A DNA stretch of 64,000 nt. Origin: Variovorax sp. WS11 (GTDB lineage: Bacteria; Pseudomonadota; Gammaproteobacteria; Burkholderiales; Burkholderiaceae_C). Position numbers and translations under genes: made by a program. The stretch spans positions 1,798,001 through 1,862,000 of the forward strand of contig NZ_JAAGOW010000001.1 in NCBI RefSeq assembly GCF_010499245.1, given 5' to 3'. The notes under the pieces are model-generated. The model did no database searches. It saw nothing but the letters and a program-made list of their open reading frames with translations, and was not told where the DNA came from. This document shows positions 1-8,053 of the stretch, piece by piece; position 1 is the first letter of the stretch, and each line of letters begins with the position of its first letter.

Positions 1-185
1 ATGCGCGCCACCACGGCCACTGCGGCACCCTGCCGCGCCGCGGCCACCGCGGCGTTCGACCCCTTGCCGCCCGGGCTGATCTCGAAGCCGTCGGCGAGCA
101 GCGTTTCGCCCCGCGCCAGCGGCCGTGGAATGCGCGACACGAGATCGGCATTCCAGCTGGCGATGCAGACCACGCTGGCAGCCAT
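1..185 (-). CDS. Ribokinase/PfkB-type sugar kinase, N-terminal fragment
   Basis: The reverse strand opens with ATG at 185 and stays open to the window edge, giving about 61 residues of a longer protein. Residues 36-47 read PGGKGSNAAVAA, the ribokinase/PfkB sugar-binding signature (GGKGxNxA), preceded by the usual beta-strand start and a short substrate-lid region. The family phosphorylates sugars or sugar-like compounds with ATP. The start lies 4 bases after the stop of the DapA-type gene, so it is probably the next cistron of the same operon. The catalytic C-terminal part is outside the window, so substrate and integrity cannot be judged. Confidence 0.75.
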   Translation of the reverse strand, partial: MAASVVCIASWNADLVSRIPRPLARGETLLADGFEISPGGKGSNAAVAAARQGAAVAVVAR

Positions 186-189
186 GCGC

Positions 190-1107
190 TCAGTCCCGCG
201 TGCGATCGATGCCGAAGGCGCGCAACTGCGCGGCCAGCCGTTCGTATTCGGCCGCGCCCAGCGCCACCAGCGGCGGGCGCACGCGCATCCAGCCCGGTGC
301 ATCGTCGAGCAGCGCCATCACGCCCTTGAAGGCGGCCGTGAGCCCATAGCCGCCGAGGATCTGCAGCAGCGCGAGCACGCGCTCCTGGTCCACCGCCGGT
401 TCGCCGGAGCCTTTCACCAGCCGCTGCACCAGGCGCGGCATGACGTTCGCGATGCCGCTCACCGCGCCGAGGCTGCCGCGCGCGGCCAGGGTCTGCAGGT
501 CCGGCTCGTTGCCCACCCACACCTGCATCGGCGGCATGAAGGCTTCGGCGTAGGCCAGCGAAGCGTCGCGCTGGCAGCCGCTGTCCTTCAGGCCCACGAT
601 GCTCTCCGGGTACAGCGTCTTCAGGGTGCGGATCACGTGATGGCTCAGGCCGATGCCCGCCACCTGGGGGATGTGATAGAGCACCACGCGCAGCCGCGTG
701 TCGCCGACGCCGTCGATGATCCAGCGGTAGGCATCGATCACGCCCTGGTCGGACACGCCCTTCAGGAAGAAGGGCGGCAGCAGCAGGCAGCCGTAGGCGC
801 CCAGCTCGACCGCGTGCCGGGTCAGCGCCAGCGTATCCGGCAGCGCGGCGCAGCTGGTGGAGGCCAGGATGCGCCCGGCCGGCACGCCGCGTGCCACCAG
901 CCCGGCCAGCGCGTCCATGCGCTCGGCCACGCTGAAGGACGGGCCTTCGCCGGTGGTGCCGAAGGGCGTGATGCCGGTGCAGCCGGCGTCGAGCAGGCGC
1001 AGCGCATGGGAGGCGAAGCGCGGAATGTCGACGCCGAGCTTCTCGTCGAGCGGGGTCAGCAGCGCGGGCCAGATGCCGGAATAGCAAACGGAAGTGACGG
1101 AGTTCAA
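190..1107 (-). CDS. DapA/NAL-family aldolase or dehydratase (305 aa)
   Basis: A class I aldolase of the dihydrodipicolinate synthase/N-acetylneuraminate lyase family, with normal length for a single TIM barrel. Visible landmarks are GTTGEG near residue 50 (carboxylate binding), YHIPQ near 149 (catalytic Tyr) and GLKDS near 176 with the Schiff-base Lys. The start is TTG at 1107; no better in-frame ATG is seen nearby. It is unlikely to be the biosynthetic DapA because it sits in a catabolic operon with a TRAP transporter, an FAD-linked oxidase and a sugar kinase. Cleavage or dehydration of a 2-keto-3-deoxy sugar acid is the more natural guess. The substrate is not determinable from sequence. 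Confidence 0.85.
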   Translation of the reverse strand: MNSVTSVCYSGIWPALLTPLDEKLGVDIPRFASHALRLLDAGCTGITPFGTTGEGPSFSVAERMDALAGLVARGVPAGRILASTSCAALPDTLALTRHAVELGAYGCLLLPPFFLKGVSDQGVIDAYRWIIDGVGDTRLRVVLYHIPQVAGIGLSHHVIRTLKTLYPESIVGLKDSGCQRDASLAYAEAFMPPMQVWVGNEPDLQTLAARGSLGAVSGIANVMPRLVQRLVKGSGEPAVDQERVLALLQILGGYGLTAAFKGVMALLDDAPGWMRVRPPLVALGAAEYERLAAQLRAFGIDRTRD

Positions 1108-1158
1108 GATCGGGACTTTCGCAGATGGGAAGACAAGGGGCCAGAGAGAGAACGCGCT

Positions 1159-2022
1159 TCAGCCTTCGGAACCAAATTGTTCGTCGAGCCGTTGGTGTGC
1201 CGGCAGGCCGACGATCCGGGTGAAGTCGGCATAGGCGAGCGTCGGCACATCGCGTGGCGTGCCGTCCTGCCGCAGGCGCGCGAGCGCCTGCTCGACGGCG
1301 AGCGCTGCACTGAAGAGCGCCGTCACCGCGTACAGCACCACGGCGAAGCCCATGGCCTGCAGGTCGGCCGCGCGCAGCGCGGTGGTCTCGTTGCCGTCGA
1401 CGATGGAGACGATCTTCGGCCCCGGCAGGTGCCGCGCCACGGCTTCGACCTCGGCGATCTTCTTGATACCGTCGACGAAGACCAGGTCCACGCCCGCATC
1501 CTGCCAGCGCCGGGCGCGCGCCAGCGCCTCGTCGATGCCGGCGGCAGGCAGCGCATCGGTGCGCCCGATGATCAGCATGGGATCGTGACCGCGTGCGGCC
1601 ACGGCGCAGCGCAGCCGGCGCTCGTTCTCGCGCGCGTCGATCAGGCGGATGCCGGCCATCTGGCCGCAGCGCTTCGGCGCCACCTGGTCCTCGAGGTGGA
1701 TGGCGGCCACGCCGGACTGGACGTACTCGCGCACCGTGCGCTCGATGTTCGAGGGACCGCCGTAGCCGGTGTCGGCATCGGCGATGACCGGCACGCCGAC
1801 GGCGCGCACCATGTCGCGCGCGTGGCCGGTCATCTCGGTCTGCGTCATGAGGCCGATGTCGGGCTGGCCCAGCCGCGACGCGGTGGCGCCGAAGCCGGTC
1901 ATGTAGACGGCCGGGAAGCCGGCGCGCTCGATCTGCCGCGCGCTCAGCGCGTCGTAGGCGCCCGGTGCCTCGACGATGGAAGCGCCGGCGAGCAGGGCCT
2001 TCAGGGACAGTGCGGAATGCAT
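1159..2022 (-). CDS. Isocitrate lyase/PEP mutase superfamily enzyme (287 aa)
   Basis: Member of the isocitrate lyase/phosphoenolpyruvate mutase superfamily, of which 2-methylisocitrate lyase, oxaloacetate decarboxylase and carboxyphosphonoenolpyruvate mutase are relatives. It shows the metal-binding DADTGYGG and the active-site loop EDQVAPKRCGQ. In lyases of this family the loop is usually KKCGH; here Lys-Lys is Lys-Arg and His is Gln, while the Cys is kept. This argues against a plain isocitrate lyase. ATG at 2022 was chosen because the family N-terminus starts there and the upstream reading frame overlaps the SDR gene. It is 5 bases from the SDR stop, hence co-transcribed. The reaction is probably C-C cleavage or decarboxylation of a 2-oxoacid. 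Confidence 0.8.
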   Translation of the reverse strand: MHSALSLKALLAGASIVEAPGAYDALSARQIERAGFPAVYMTGFGATASRLGQPDIGLMTQTEMTGHARDMVRAVGVPVIADADTGYGGPSNIERTVREYVQSGVAAIHLEDQVAPKRCGQMAGIRLIDARENERRLRCAVAARGHDPMLIIGRTDALPAAGIDEALARARRWQDAGVDLVFVDGIKKIAEVEAVARHLPGPKIVSIVDGNETTALRAADLQAMGFAVVLYAVTALFSAALAVEQALARLRQDGTPRDVPTLAYADFTRIVGLPAHQRLDEQFGSEG

Positions 2023-2027
2023 GGGCC

Positions 2028-2828
2028 TCAGTTCATCATCAGGCCGCCGTCGATGTTGATCGACTGGCCCGTCATGTAGTCCGCCGCGGGCGAGGCGAGG
2101 AACATCGCCAAGTCGGCCACGTCTTCCGGCGTCTGCGCCCGGCCCATGGGCACCGCGGCCACGCGCTGCTGCCACGCCTGGCCCCGGGGCACGCCTTGCA
2201 GCGCACTCCAGTCGCGGTCCATGCGCTGCCACATGTCGGTTTCCACCAGACCGGGGCAGATCGCGTTGACGGTGATCTGCGGCGCGAAGGCGACAGCCGC
2301 CGACTGGGTGAGGCTGATCACCGCCGCCTTGCTGGCGCGGTAGTGCGGGATCACCGCCGCGATCGGGCCGGCGCCGCTGCGGCCGGCGATCGACGCCATC
2401 AGCAGGATCTTGCCGCGCGGCCGACCTTCGGCCAGCGGCGGCTGCGCCAGCATCTGCCGCGCCGCGGCCTGCAGCGTGAGGAAGCTGCCCTTGACGTTGA
2501 CGCCGAGCATCCGGTCCCAGTCCTTGCCGTCCAGTTCGAGCAGCGGCTTCAGCTGCATGATGCCGGCGTTGCAGATCATCACGTCGAGGCGGCCGTGCAC
2601 CGCGACCACGCGCTCGACCAGCGCCGCGCAATGCTCGGCATTCGTCACGTCGGCCGGCACGCCGAGGGCCTGCAGTTCGCTCGCCGCGGACGCGCAGGAC
2701 GCGGCATCGATGTCGGAGACGACCACCCGGGCGCCCTGCCGGGCGAAGGCCCGCGCCAGCGCGCGGCCGATGCCCTGCCCCGCTCCGGTGATGGCCACCA
2801 CCGGCCCCACGCTCGCAGCCTGCGTCAT
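2028..2828 (-). CDS. SDR-family NAD(P)-dependent oxidoreductase (266 aa)
   Basis: Classical short-chain dehydrogenase: cofactor motif TGAGQGIG near residue 14, NAG near 90, catalytic Ser in MASIAGRSG and YRASK, and the C-terminal GQSINIDGG typical of 3-oxoacyl/sugar dehydrogenases. The family oxidises or reduces hydroxyl/keto groups with NAD(P). Start ATG at 2828 overlaps the stop of the preceding SDR as ATGA, so the two are translationally coupled. It has a second SDR directly upstream; two paired SDRs in a sugar-acid operon often act on successive oxidation states. Substrate unknown. Confidence 0.85.
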   Translation of the reverse strand: MTQAASVGPVVAITGAGQGIGRALARAFARQGARVVVSDIDAASCASAASELQALGVPADVTNAEHCAALVERVVAVHGRLDVMICNAGIMQLKPLLELDGKDWDRMLGVNVKGSFLTLQAAARQMLAQPPLAEGRPRGKILLMASIAGRSGAGPIAAVIPHYRASKAAVISLTQSAAVAFAPQITVNAICPGLVETDMWQRMDRDWSALQGVPRGQAWQQRVAAVPMGRAQTPEDVADLAMFLASPAADYMTGQSINIDGGLMMN

Positions 2829-3604
2829 GCCGCCACCTTGCGCTGCAGCGCCTCGCCCGCGACGTAGGTGCGGTTCCACACCGGCGAGATCACCAGCTCG
2901 TTGATGCAGACGTGCGGCGGCATCTCGGCAATGAAGCGGATCGTGCGCCCCAGGTCGGCCTCCTGCAGCATGCGCGCCTTGTCGGCCTCGCTCGGCTGGA
3001 CCGGCCGCTTCTTCAGGATCGGCGTGGCGACTTCGCCCGGGCACAGCGCGGTCGCGCGCAAGCCGTTGACGCACTCCTCGATGTTGAAGGAGTGCGTGAG
3101 CGCCATCAGCGCGGCCTTGCTGGCGGTGTAGGCGGGGCCGGTCAGGTACTCGTAGTGCCAGCCCGCGAAGGAGGCGACGTTGATCACCGTTCCCTCGCGG
3201 CGCGCGCGCATGCCCTTGGCCACCGCGAGGGTGCAATAGGTGGCGCCGTTCAGGTTGACGGCCACCACCTGGTCGAAGGTGGGCCCGTCGGTCTCGCACC
3301 AGTAGCGCTTGGGGAAATTGATGCCGGCGCTGTTGACGAGGATGTCGACGCGCCCGAGTTCGGCCTCGATGGTCTGCGCAACGGCCGCGACGGCGCGGGC
3401 ATCCGCCACGTCCAGCGGCGCGGCCGAGATCGAGCCGCGTGGCGCGCCCAGGCGCTCGGCAGCCTCGATGGCCGCGTCGAGCTTGGGCGCCTCGCGCCCG
3501 GAGACGACGACCCGACAGCCCGCTTGCGCCAGCTGCGTGGCACCAGCCAGCCCGATGCCGCTTCCGCCACCGGTGACCCAGGCGACCTTTCCCGAAAGAC
3601 TCAT
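2825..3604 (-). CDS. SDR-family NAD(P)-dependent oxidoreductase (259 aa)
   Basis: Second short-chain dehydrogenase of the operon. It has TGGGSGIG at residues 11-18, NSAG near residue 92, and catalytic Ser and YTASK around 140-160. The C-terminus differs from the neighbouring SDR (no GQxxxxDGG; it ends EALQRKVAA), so the pair are not recent duplicates. ATG at 3604 lies 15 bases after the TRAP binding-protein gene's stop. The stop overlaps the next SDR start by 4 bases. It probably oxidises a hydroxyl group of the compound imported by the adjacent TRAP system; the substrate cannot be read from the sequence. Confidence 0.85.
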   Translation of the reverse strand: MSLSGKVAWVTGGGSGIGLAGATQLAQAGCRVVVSGREAPKLDAAIEAAERLGAPRGSISAAPLDVADARAVAAVAQTIEAELGRVDILVNSAGINFPKRYWCETDGPTFDQVVAVNLNGATYCTLAVAKGMRARREGTVINVASFAGWHYEYLTGPAYTASKAALMALTHSFNIEECVNGLRATALCPGEVATPILKKRPVQPSEADKARMLQEADLGRTIRFIAEMPPHVCINELVISPVWNRTYVAGEALQRKVAA

Positions 3605-3619
3605 CGTGAATTCCTTTGC

Positions 3620-4645
3620 TCAGTTGCCGCGGATGCGCTTGAGCTCGGAGGAGACCATCGTGATCGCCTCGTCGCCGATGGCCTTGGCGTGCCGTTCGTA
3701 GATCACGCTCGAGCGCTCGCGGATGCGCTGCATCTCGGCCGGCGCGATCTCGTTGACCGCCATGCCCTTGGCCTTGAGGTTGTCGACGCTGCGCGCTTCC
3801 ATCGCGCGGTTGGCGCGGCGCTGCTCGTCGCGCCCTTGCACCGCGCATTCACGCAGCGCGTCCTGCTCCTGCGGCGAGAGCGTGTCCCAGATCTTCTTGG
3901 AGAACAGCACCAGCGTCGGGCTGTAGGCGTGCTTGGTCAACGTGAGGTACTTCTGCACCTCGTAGAACTTCATGTTCTCGATGTTGGTGAAGGGGTTCTC
4001 CTGGCCGTCCACCGTCTTGGTCTCGAGCGCCGAATAGACCTCGGTGAAGGCCATCGGCACGGCGTTGGTGCCCAGGGTCTTGAAGGTGTCGAGGAAGATG
4101 GTGTTCTGCATCACGCGCATCTTCACGCCGTCGAAATCCTCGACCTTGGTGATCGGCCGCTTCGAGTTGGTCGTGTGGCGAAAGCCGTTCTCCCACCAGG
4201 CGAGGTTGACCAGCCCGACGGCCGGCAGCTTGGCGGAGAACCAGTCGCCGACCTTGCCGTCGAGCACCTTGTCGGCCTCGCCGGCGTTGTTGAAGAGGAA
4301 GGGCAGATCGAAGACGCCCAGCGCCGGCACGATGGACACCACGGGCGCGGTCGACGTGATCACCATGTCGAGCGAGCCGGTGCGCACACTCTGCGTGCCG
4401 GTGAGGTCGCTGCCGAGCGCGCCGTCCCAGAAGGCCTGGATCTTCATCTTGCCGCCGCTCTTCTCGAGCGTGCAGGCACCCATCTTCGCCAGGCCGTTGC
4501 CCATCGGGTGTTCCTTGCTCACGCCGTTGGAGACGCGGAAGTTGCGCTCCTTGAACTGGGCCTGCGCAGCACCGGCGGCCAGGCCGGCGGCCAGGGCCAC
4601 GGCGGCGAAGCGGGAAAGGCGGGAAAGGCGGGAATGGATCGGCAT
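3620..4645 (-). CDS. TRAP transporter periplasmic solute-binding protein, DctP family (341 aa)
   Basis: Extracytoplasmic receptor of a tripartite ATP-independent periplasmic transporter. Residues 1-29 form a Sec signal peptide with a positively charged start, a hydrophobic core and AQA cleavage site. The mature part shows DctP-family features: the conserved Arg around the VKMRVMQN segment (residues about 170-177) that salt-bridges a substrate carboxylate, and PMAFTEVYSAL after it. It delivers an organic acid to the DctQ/DctM membrane subunits encoded upstream in the operon. The signal peptide holds a short repeated stretch (RLSRLSR) caused by a tandem 10-base repeat near 4609-4632. The carboxylate substrate is unknown. 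Confidence 0.9.
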   Translation of the reverse strand: MPIHSRLSRLSRFAAVALAAGLAAGAAQAQFKERNFRVSNGVSKEHPMGNGLAKMGACTLEKSGGKMKIQAFWDGALGSDLTGTQSVRTGSLDMVITSTAPVVSIVPALGVFDLPFLFNNAGEADKVLDGKVGDWFSAKLPAVGLVNLAWWENGFRHTTNSKRPITKVEDFDGVKMRVMQNTIFLDTFKTLGTNAVPMAFTEVYSALETKTVDGQENPFTNIENMKFYEVQKYLTLTKHAYSPTLVLFSKKIWDTLSPQEQDALRECAVQGRDEQRRANRAMEARSVDNLKAKGMAVNEIAPAEMQRIRERSSVIYERHAKAIGDEAITMVSSELKRIRGN

Positions 4646-4669
4646 CGGAGGTCTCCTTGTTTGTAAAAA

Positions 4670-5947
4670 TCAGCTCAGCCACTTCAGCGGCACCAGCACC
4701 AGCGAAGGGAAGAGCACGAGCAGCAACAGCACGATGAGCTCGGCCCAGAGGAAGGGCCACAGGCCGCGCATCAGCTCCTTCATCGAGATCTTGGCCACGC
4801 CGCACATCACGTTGAGCACGATGCCCACCGGCGGCGTGATGAGGCCGATGGCGTTGTTCATGATGAACAGCACGCCGAAGTACACCGGGTCGATGCCCGC
4901 CTGCCTGACCACCGGCATGAGCACGGGCGTGAGGATCATCAGCGTGGGAGCGAAGTCGAGCGCGGTGCCGACGATCACCACGATGACCATGATCACGAGC
5001 ATCAGCAGGATCTTGTTGCCCATGAGGGGCTCGAGCATGGCGGCCACCTGCGCCGGCACCTCGGAGGTGGTGATCAGCCAGGCCGACACCAGCGCGGCGG
5101 CAATGAGGAACACGACCACGGCCGTGCTCTTCGCGGCCGCCACCAGCAGGCCGTAGCACTGGCGCAGGTTCAGTTCGCGGTAGACGAGGGCGCCGAGCAC
5201 GAAGGCGTAGACGCAGGCGGCGACGCCGGCTTCGGTGGGCGTGAACACGCCGAACTTCAGCCCGCCGATGATCCCCAGCGGCATCAGGAGCGCCCAGAAG
5301 CCGTCGACCGCGGCGCGGCCGCGCGCGGCCATCGGCTGGCGCGGCTGCACGCTCACCTTGTCGCGCCGCGCCACCCACATCCAGGCGATGACCAGCGACG
5401 CGCCCATCATCAGCCCCGGCACGATGCCGGCCAGGAACAGCTTGCCGATCGACACGTTGGCGATGACGCCGAACACGATCAGCCCGATCGAGGGCGGGAT
5501 CACCGGCGCGATCACGCCGCCGGCCGCGATGAGGCCGGCCGAGCGCGGCACGTCGTAGCCGGCCTGGCGCATCATCGGGATCAGCATCGCGCCGATGGCC
5601 GCGGCATCGGCGGCCGCGCTGCCGGAGATCGCCGCCATCACCACCGAGGCGAAGATCGCCACCAGCCCGAGGCCGCCGCGCAAATGGCCGACCCAGGCCA
5701 GCGCGAAGTTGACGATGCGCCGCGAGATGCCGCCGGCGTTCATCAGCTCGCCGGCCAGGATGAAGAAGGGAATGGCCAGCAACGGGAAGCTGTCCGCGCC
5801 CTCCACCAGCTTCTGTGACAGGATGGTCGTGTCGATCTGGCCCTGGGCGACCATCAATGCGCCGGCGCAGATCAGCAGGGCGAAGGCGATCGGCGCGCCC
5901 AACATCATGGCGCCGAGCAGCGACAGCGTGAAAACGGCGATCGTCAC
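4670..5947 (-). CDS. TRAP transporter large membrane subunit, DctM family (425 aa)
   Basis: Large permease subunit of the TRAP transporter, 425 residues with about 12 hydrophobic segments, as usual for DctM. It catalyses sodium- or proton-coupled import of the solute delivered by the DctP protein. Family landmarks visible are APIAFALLICAG at the N-terminus, PFFILAGELMNAGG, and the C-terminal NNAIGLITPPVGIVLN. The start was set at GTG 5947, which overlaps the DctQ stop (GTGA); the longer open frame upstream only overlaps DctQ in another frame. It is flanked by the DctQ gene upstream and the DctP gene downstream. Confidence 0.9.
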   Translation of the reverse strand: MTIAVFTLSLLGAMMLGAPIAFALLICAGALMVAQGQIDTTILSQKLVEGADSFPLLAIPFFILAGELMNAGGISRRIVNFALAWVGHLRGGLGLVAIFASVVMAAISGSAAADAAAIGAMLIPMMRQAGYDVPRSAGLIAAGGVIAPVIPPSIGLIVFGVIANVSIGKLFLAGIVPGLMMGASLVIAWMWVARRDKVSVQPRQPMAARGRAAVDGFWALLMPLGIIGGLKFGVFTPTEAGVAACVYAFVLGALVYRELNLRQCYGLLVAAAKSTAVVVFLIAAALVSAWLITTSEVPAQVAAMLEPLMGNKILLMLVIMVIVVIVGTALDFAPTLMILTPVLMPVVRQAGIDPVYFGVLFIMNNAIGLITPPVGIVLNVMCGVAKISMKELMRGLWPFLWAELIVLLLLVLFPSLVLVPLKWLS

Positions 5948-6495
5948 GGCCGTGCTCCCGTGTGGGCGGCGTCGTGCGGGATCTCCTCGCTCTCCGTGAC
6001 CTGCACCAGTTCGTCGTCGCGCAAGCGGCCGGTGGCGATGCGCCACAGCGCATGCAAGGCGTGAGCGCCGATGGCCACGCTGGTCAAGTAGCCGATGCCG
6101 AAGACCCAGATCATGGAGATCTCGGTGACCGGCGCCTTGGTGGTGGCGTTGACCTCGTGCTGCTGCCAGGTGCCCCAGAACAGCATGACACAGCAGACCA
6201 GCACGATGGTCTGGCTGGCCGCCAGGCAGGCAAGCTTGCCACGCCGCGACAGGCGGGTGACGAAGCCGTCCATGCCCAGATGGGTGCCGTCGCGCATCGC
6301 GACGATGGCGCCGATGAAGGTGAGCCACACAAAGAAGAAGCGCGACAGCTCCTCCGACACCTGGATGCCCGAGTTGAAGGCGTAGCGCAGCACCACGTTG
6401 CCGAACACCATCAGCACCATGCCCAGCAGCAAGGCCGCGAGCACCGCCTCGATGCCCTTGAACACGCGGTCGACGAAGACGGCGGCCATGCTCAC
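5944..6495 (-). CDS. TRAP transporter small membrane subunit, DctQ family (183 aa)
   Basis: Small membrane subunit of the TRAP transporter with four predicted transmembrane helices. The DctQ signature is present around residues 28-70 (VFGNVVLRY, then EELSRFFFVWLTFIGA and the following HLGMD). It partners DctM to form the inner-membrane complex. The start may be GTG 6495, overlapping the preceding oxidase stop as GTGA, or ATG 6489 two codons later. Its stop overlaps the DctM GTG start. All three TRAP genes are contiguous, so this is a complete transporter. Confidence 0.9.
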   Translation of the reverse strand: MSMAAVFVDRVFKGIEAVLAALLLGMVLMVFGNVVLRYAFNSGIQVSEELSRFFFVWLTFIGAIVAMRDGTHLGMDGFVTRLSRRGKLACLAASQTIVLVCCVMLFWGTWQQHEVNATTKAPVTEISMIWVFGIGYLTSVAIGAHALHALWRIATGRLRDDELVQVTESEEIPHDAAHTGARP

Positions 6496-7907
6496 ACCAC
6501 CTTGCCCGGGTTGAGCAGGCCCGCGGGATCGAGGGCGGCCTTGAGCGTCTTCATCAGCGCGATCTCCTCGGGACTGCGCGCATGGCCGAGCCAGCGCTTC
6601 TTGACCGTGCCGATGCCGTGCTCGGCCGACACCGTGCCGCCGAACTCGCGCACCAGGCCATAGATCACTTCGTCCATCGCCTCCTTGGGCTGATGCTCGA
6701 TCGACAGGCCCGGGACCCAGGCCACCAGGTGCAGGTTGCCGTCGCCGATGTGGCCGTAATAGACAGCCTCGCAGCCGGGGATGCGTGCGGCCAGTGCGGC
6801 CTTGCAGGCACGCACGTAGACGTCCATCGATTTCACCGCCATGCCGACGTCATAGGAGACATGAGGCCCGAGCGTGGGGAAGAACTCCGCGCAGGCATCG
6901 CGCAGCGCCCAGAAGGACTGCGTGTCGGCCACCGACTGGGCGACTGCCGCGTCGGCCAGCGCGCCCTCCTCCATCAAGCGCTCGAGCCAGCGCTGGAAGC
7001 GCGGGCCGTCGATGGCCTCGTCGGTTCCCTGGACCTCGACCAGCACGTAGTGGCTGTGCCTGGTGCCAGCGGCGAGCGGGTCGCGCACGCCCACCCGCTC
7101 GGTCACCACCTGCCAGTAGTCGGGCCACATCACCTCGAAGGCCGAGAGCAGTGGCCCCAGTCCGGCGCGCGCGGCGCCCAGGAGGCGCACCACGCCGTCG
7201 TAGTCGGGCAAGGCGCACAGCGCCGACAGCGTGCAACCCGGCTGCGGATGCAGGCGCAGCACGATGCGGGTGATGATGCCCAGCGTGCCCTCGCTGCCGA
7301 TGAACAGGTGCTTGAGGTCGTAGCCGGCGTTGTTCTTCAGCATCTTGTTGAGGCTGGTCATCACCGTGCCGTCGGGCAGCACGACCTCGAGGCCGAGCAC
7401 CAGCTCGCGCGCCATGCCGTAGCGGATCACGCGGTTGCCACCCGCATTGGTCGACAGGTTGCCGCCGATCGCGCAGGAGCCGCGCGCGCCGAGATCCAGC
7501 GCGAAGTAGAAGCCGGCTTCGGCCGCGGCGCGCTGCACCAGCTCGAGCGGCGTGCCGGCGCGCACCGTCATCGTGGCGCTTGCCGGGTCGATCTCCTCGA
7601 TACCGACCATGCGCTCCAGCGACAGCGCCACCCAGCCGTCTTCGGGCCGGGCGCCGCCGCACAGGCCGGTGAGCCCGCCCTGCGGCACTACCGGCAGGCC
7701 GGCCTCGCGGCAGGCCACCAGTGCAGCGGAGACGCCCGCCGCATCGACGGGCCGCACGACGGCCAGCGGAAGCGTGGGCGGCTGAGTGCTCCAGTCGTTC
7801 CGGTTGCGCTGCGGCACCTCGTCGCCGAAGAGCACTGCGGAAGCGCCGAGTTGCTCGCGCAATGCCAGAAGGCTTGGCGGGACGGCAGCGGAAGAGAGGG
7901 GCGTCAT
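6492..7907 (-). CDS. FAD-linked oxidase, D-2-hydroxyacid dehydrogenase/GlcD type (471 aa)
   Basis: Flavoprotein of the VAO/FAD-linked oxidase C family (D-lactate, D-2-hydroxyglutarate or glycolate dehydrogenase type). The FAD-binding PCMH domain occupies roughly residues 45-225, with VPQGGLTGLCGG near 75, RGSCAIGGNLSTNAGG near 142 and GSEGTLGIITR near 204. The C-terminal cap domain has GHIGDGNLHL near 386 (metal/substrate His) and ends with the AEHGIGTVKKRWL stretch and LDPAGLLNPGK. It would oxidise a D-2-hydroxyacid to a 2-oxoacid and pass electrons to quinone or ETF. It is the first cistron of the operon, divergent from the GntR gene, and presumably starts breakdown of the TRAP substrate. 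Confidence 0.88.
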   Translation of the reverse strand: MTPLSSAAVPPSLLALREQLGASAVLFGDEVPQRNRNDWSTQPPTLPLAVVRPVDAAGVSAALVACREAGLPVVPQGGLTGLCGGARPEDGWVALSLERMVGIEEIDPASATMTVRAGTPLELVQRAAAEAGFYFALDLGARGSCAIGGNLSTNAGGNRVIRYGMARELVLGLEVVLPDGTVMTSLNKMLKNNAGYDLKHLFIGSEGTLGIITRIVLRLHPQPGCTLSALCALPDYDGVVRLLGAARAGLGPLLSAFEVMWPDYWQVVTERVGVRDPLAAGTRHSHYVLVEVQGTDEAIDGPRFQRWLERLMEEGALADAAVAQSVADTQSFWALRDACAEFFPTLGPHVSYDVGMAVKSMDVYVRACKAALAARIPGCEAVYYGHIGDGNLHLVAWVPGLSIEHQPKEAMDEVIYGLVREFGGTVSAEHGIGTVKKRWLGHARSPEEIALMKTLKAALDPAGLLNPGKVV

Positions 7908-7942
7908 GATTCTTCGGGACTGGGAGCGACCGGCGAATCATC

Positions 7943-7977
7943 TTGTATGTAAGGCACTAAGGCACTAGTATTTATAC
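7943..7977. promoter_or_regulatory. Divergent promoter/operator region between the oxidase operon and gntR
   Basis: The 146-base divergent spacer 7908-8053 is AT-rich only here. TTGTAT (7943-7948) and TAGTAT (7966-7971) with a 17-base gap form a plausible promoter for the GntR gene. A perfect 8-base tandem repeat (AAGGCACT twice, 7951-7966) and a GTAT-TT-ATAC inverted repeat (7968-7977) lie within or beside it. FCD-type GntR proteins bind short GT..AC palindromes, so the GTAT/ATAC element is a candidate operator controlling both directions. This is inference from composition and position. Confidence 0.4.
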
Positions 7978-8053
7978 GAACTGTTGCTGCCTTCGGAGGT
8001 CGGCTATAAGCCCCTGACTGCCCGAACCGACTCTTTTTCAGCTCTACAGCACC

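Noticed and set aside
1..2079. A plus-strand frame covering about 690 codons at the start of the window.
   Set aside because: It lies opposite the DapA-type and PEP-mutase-type genes, both supported by catalytic motifs.
4609..4632. Short tandem GGGAAAGGC repeats as a regulatory repeat.
   Set aside because: They fall inside the signal peptide codons of the TRAP binding protein (Arg-Leu-Ser repeats) and need no other explanation.
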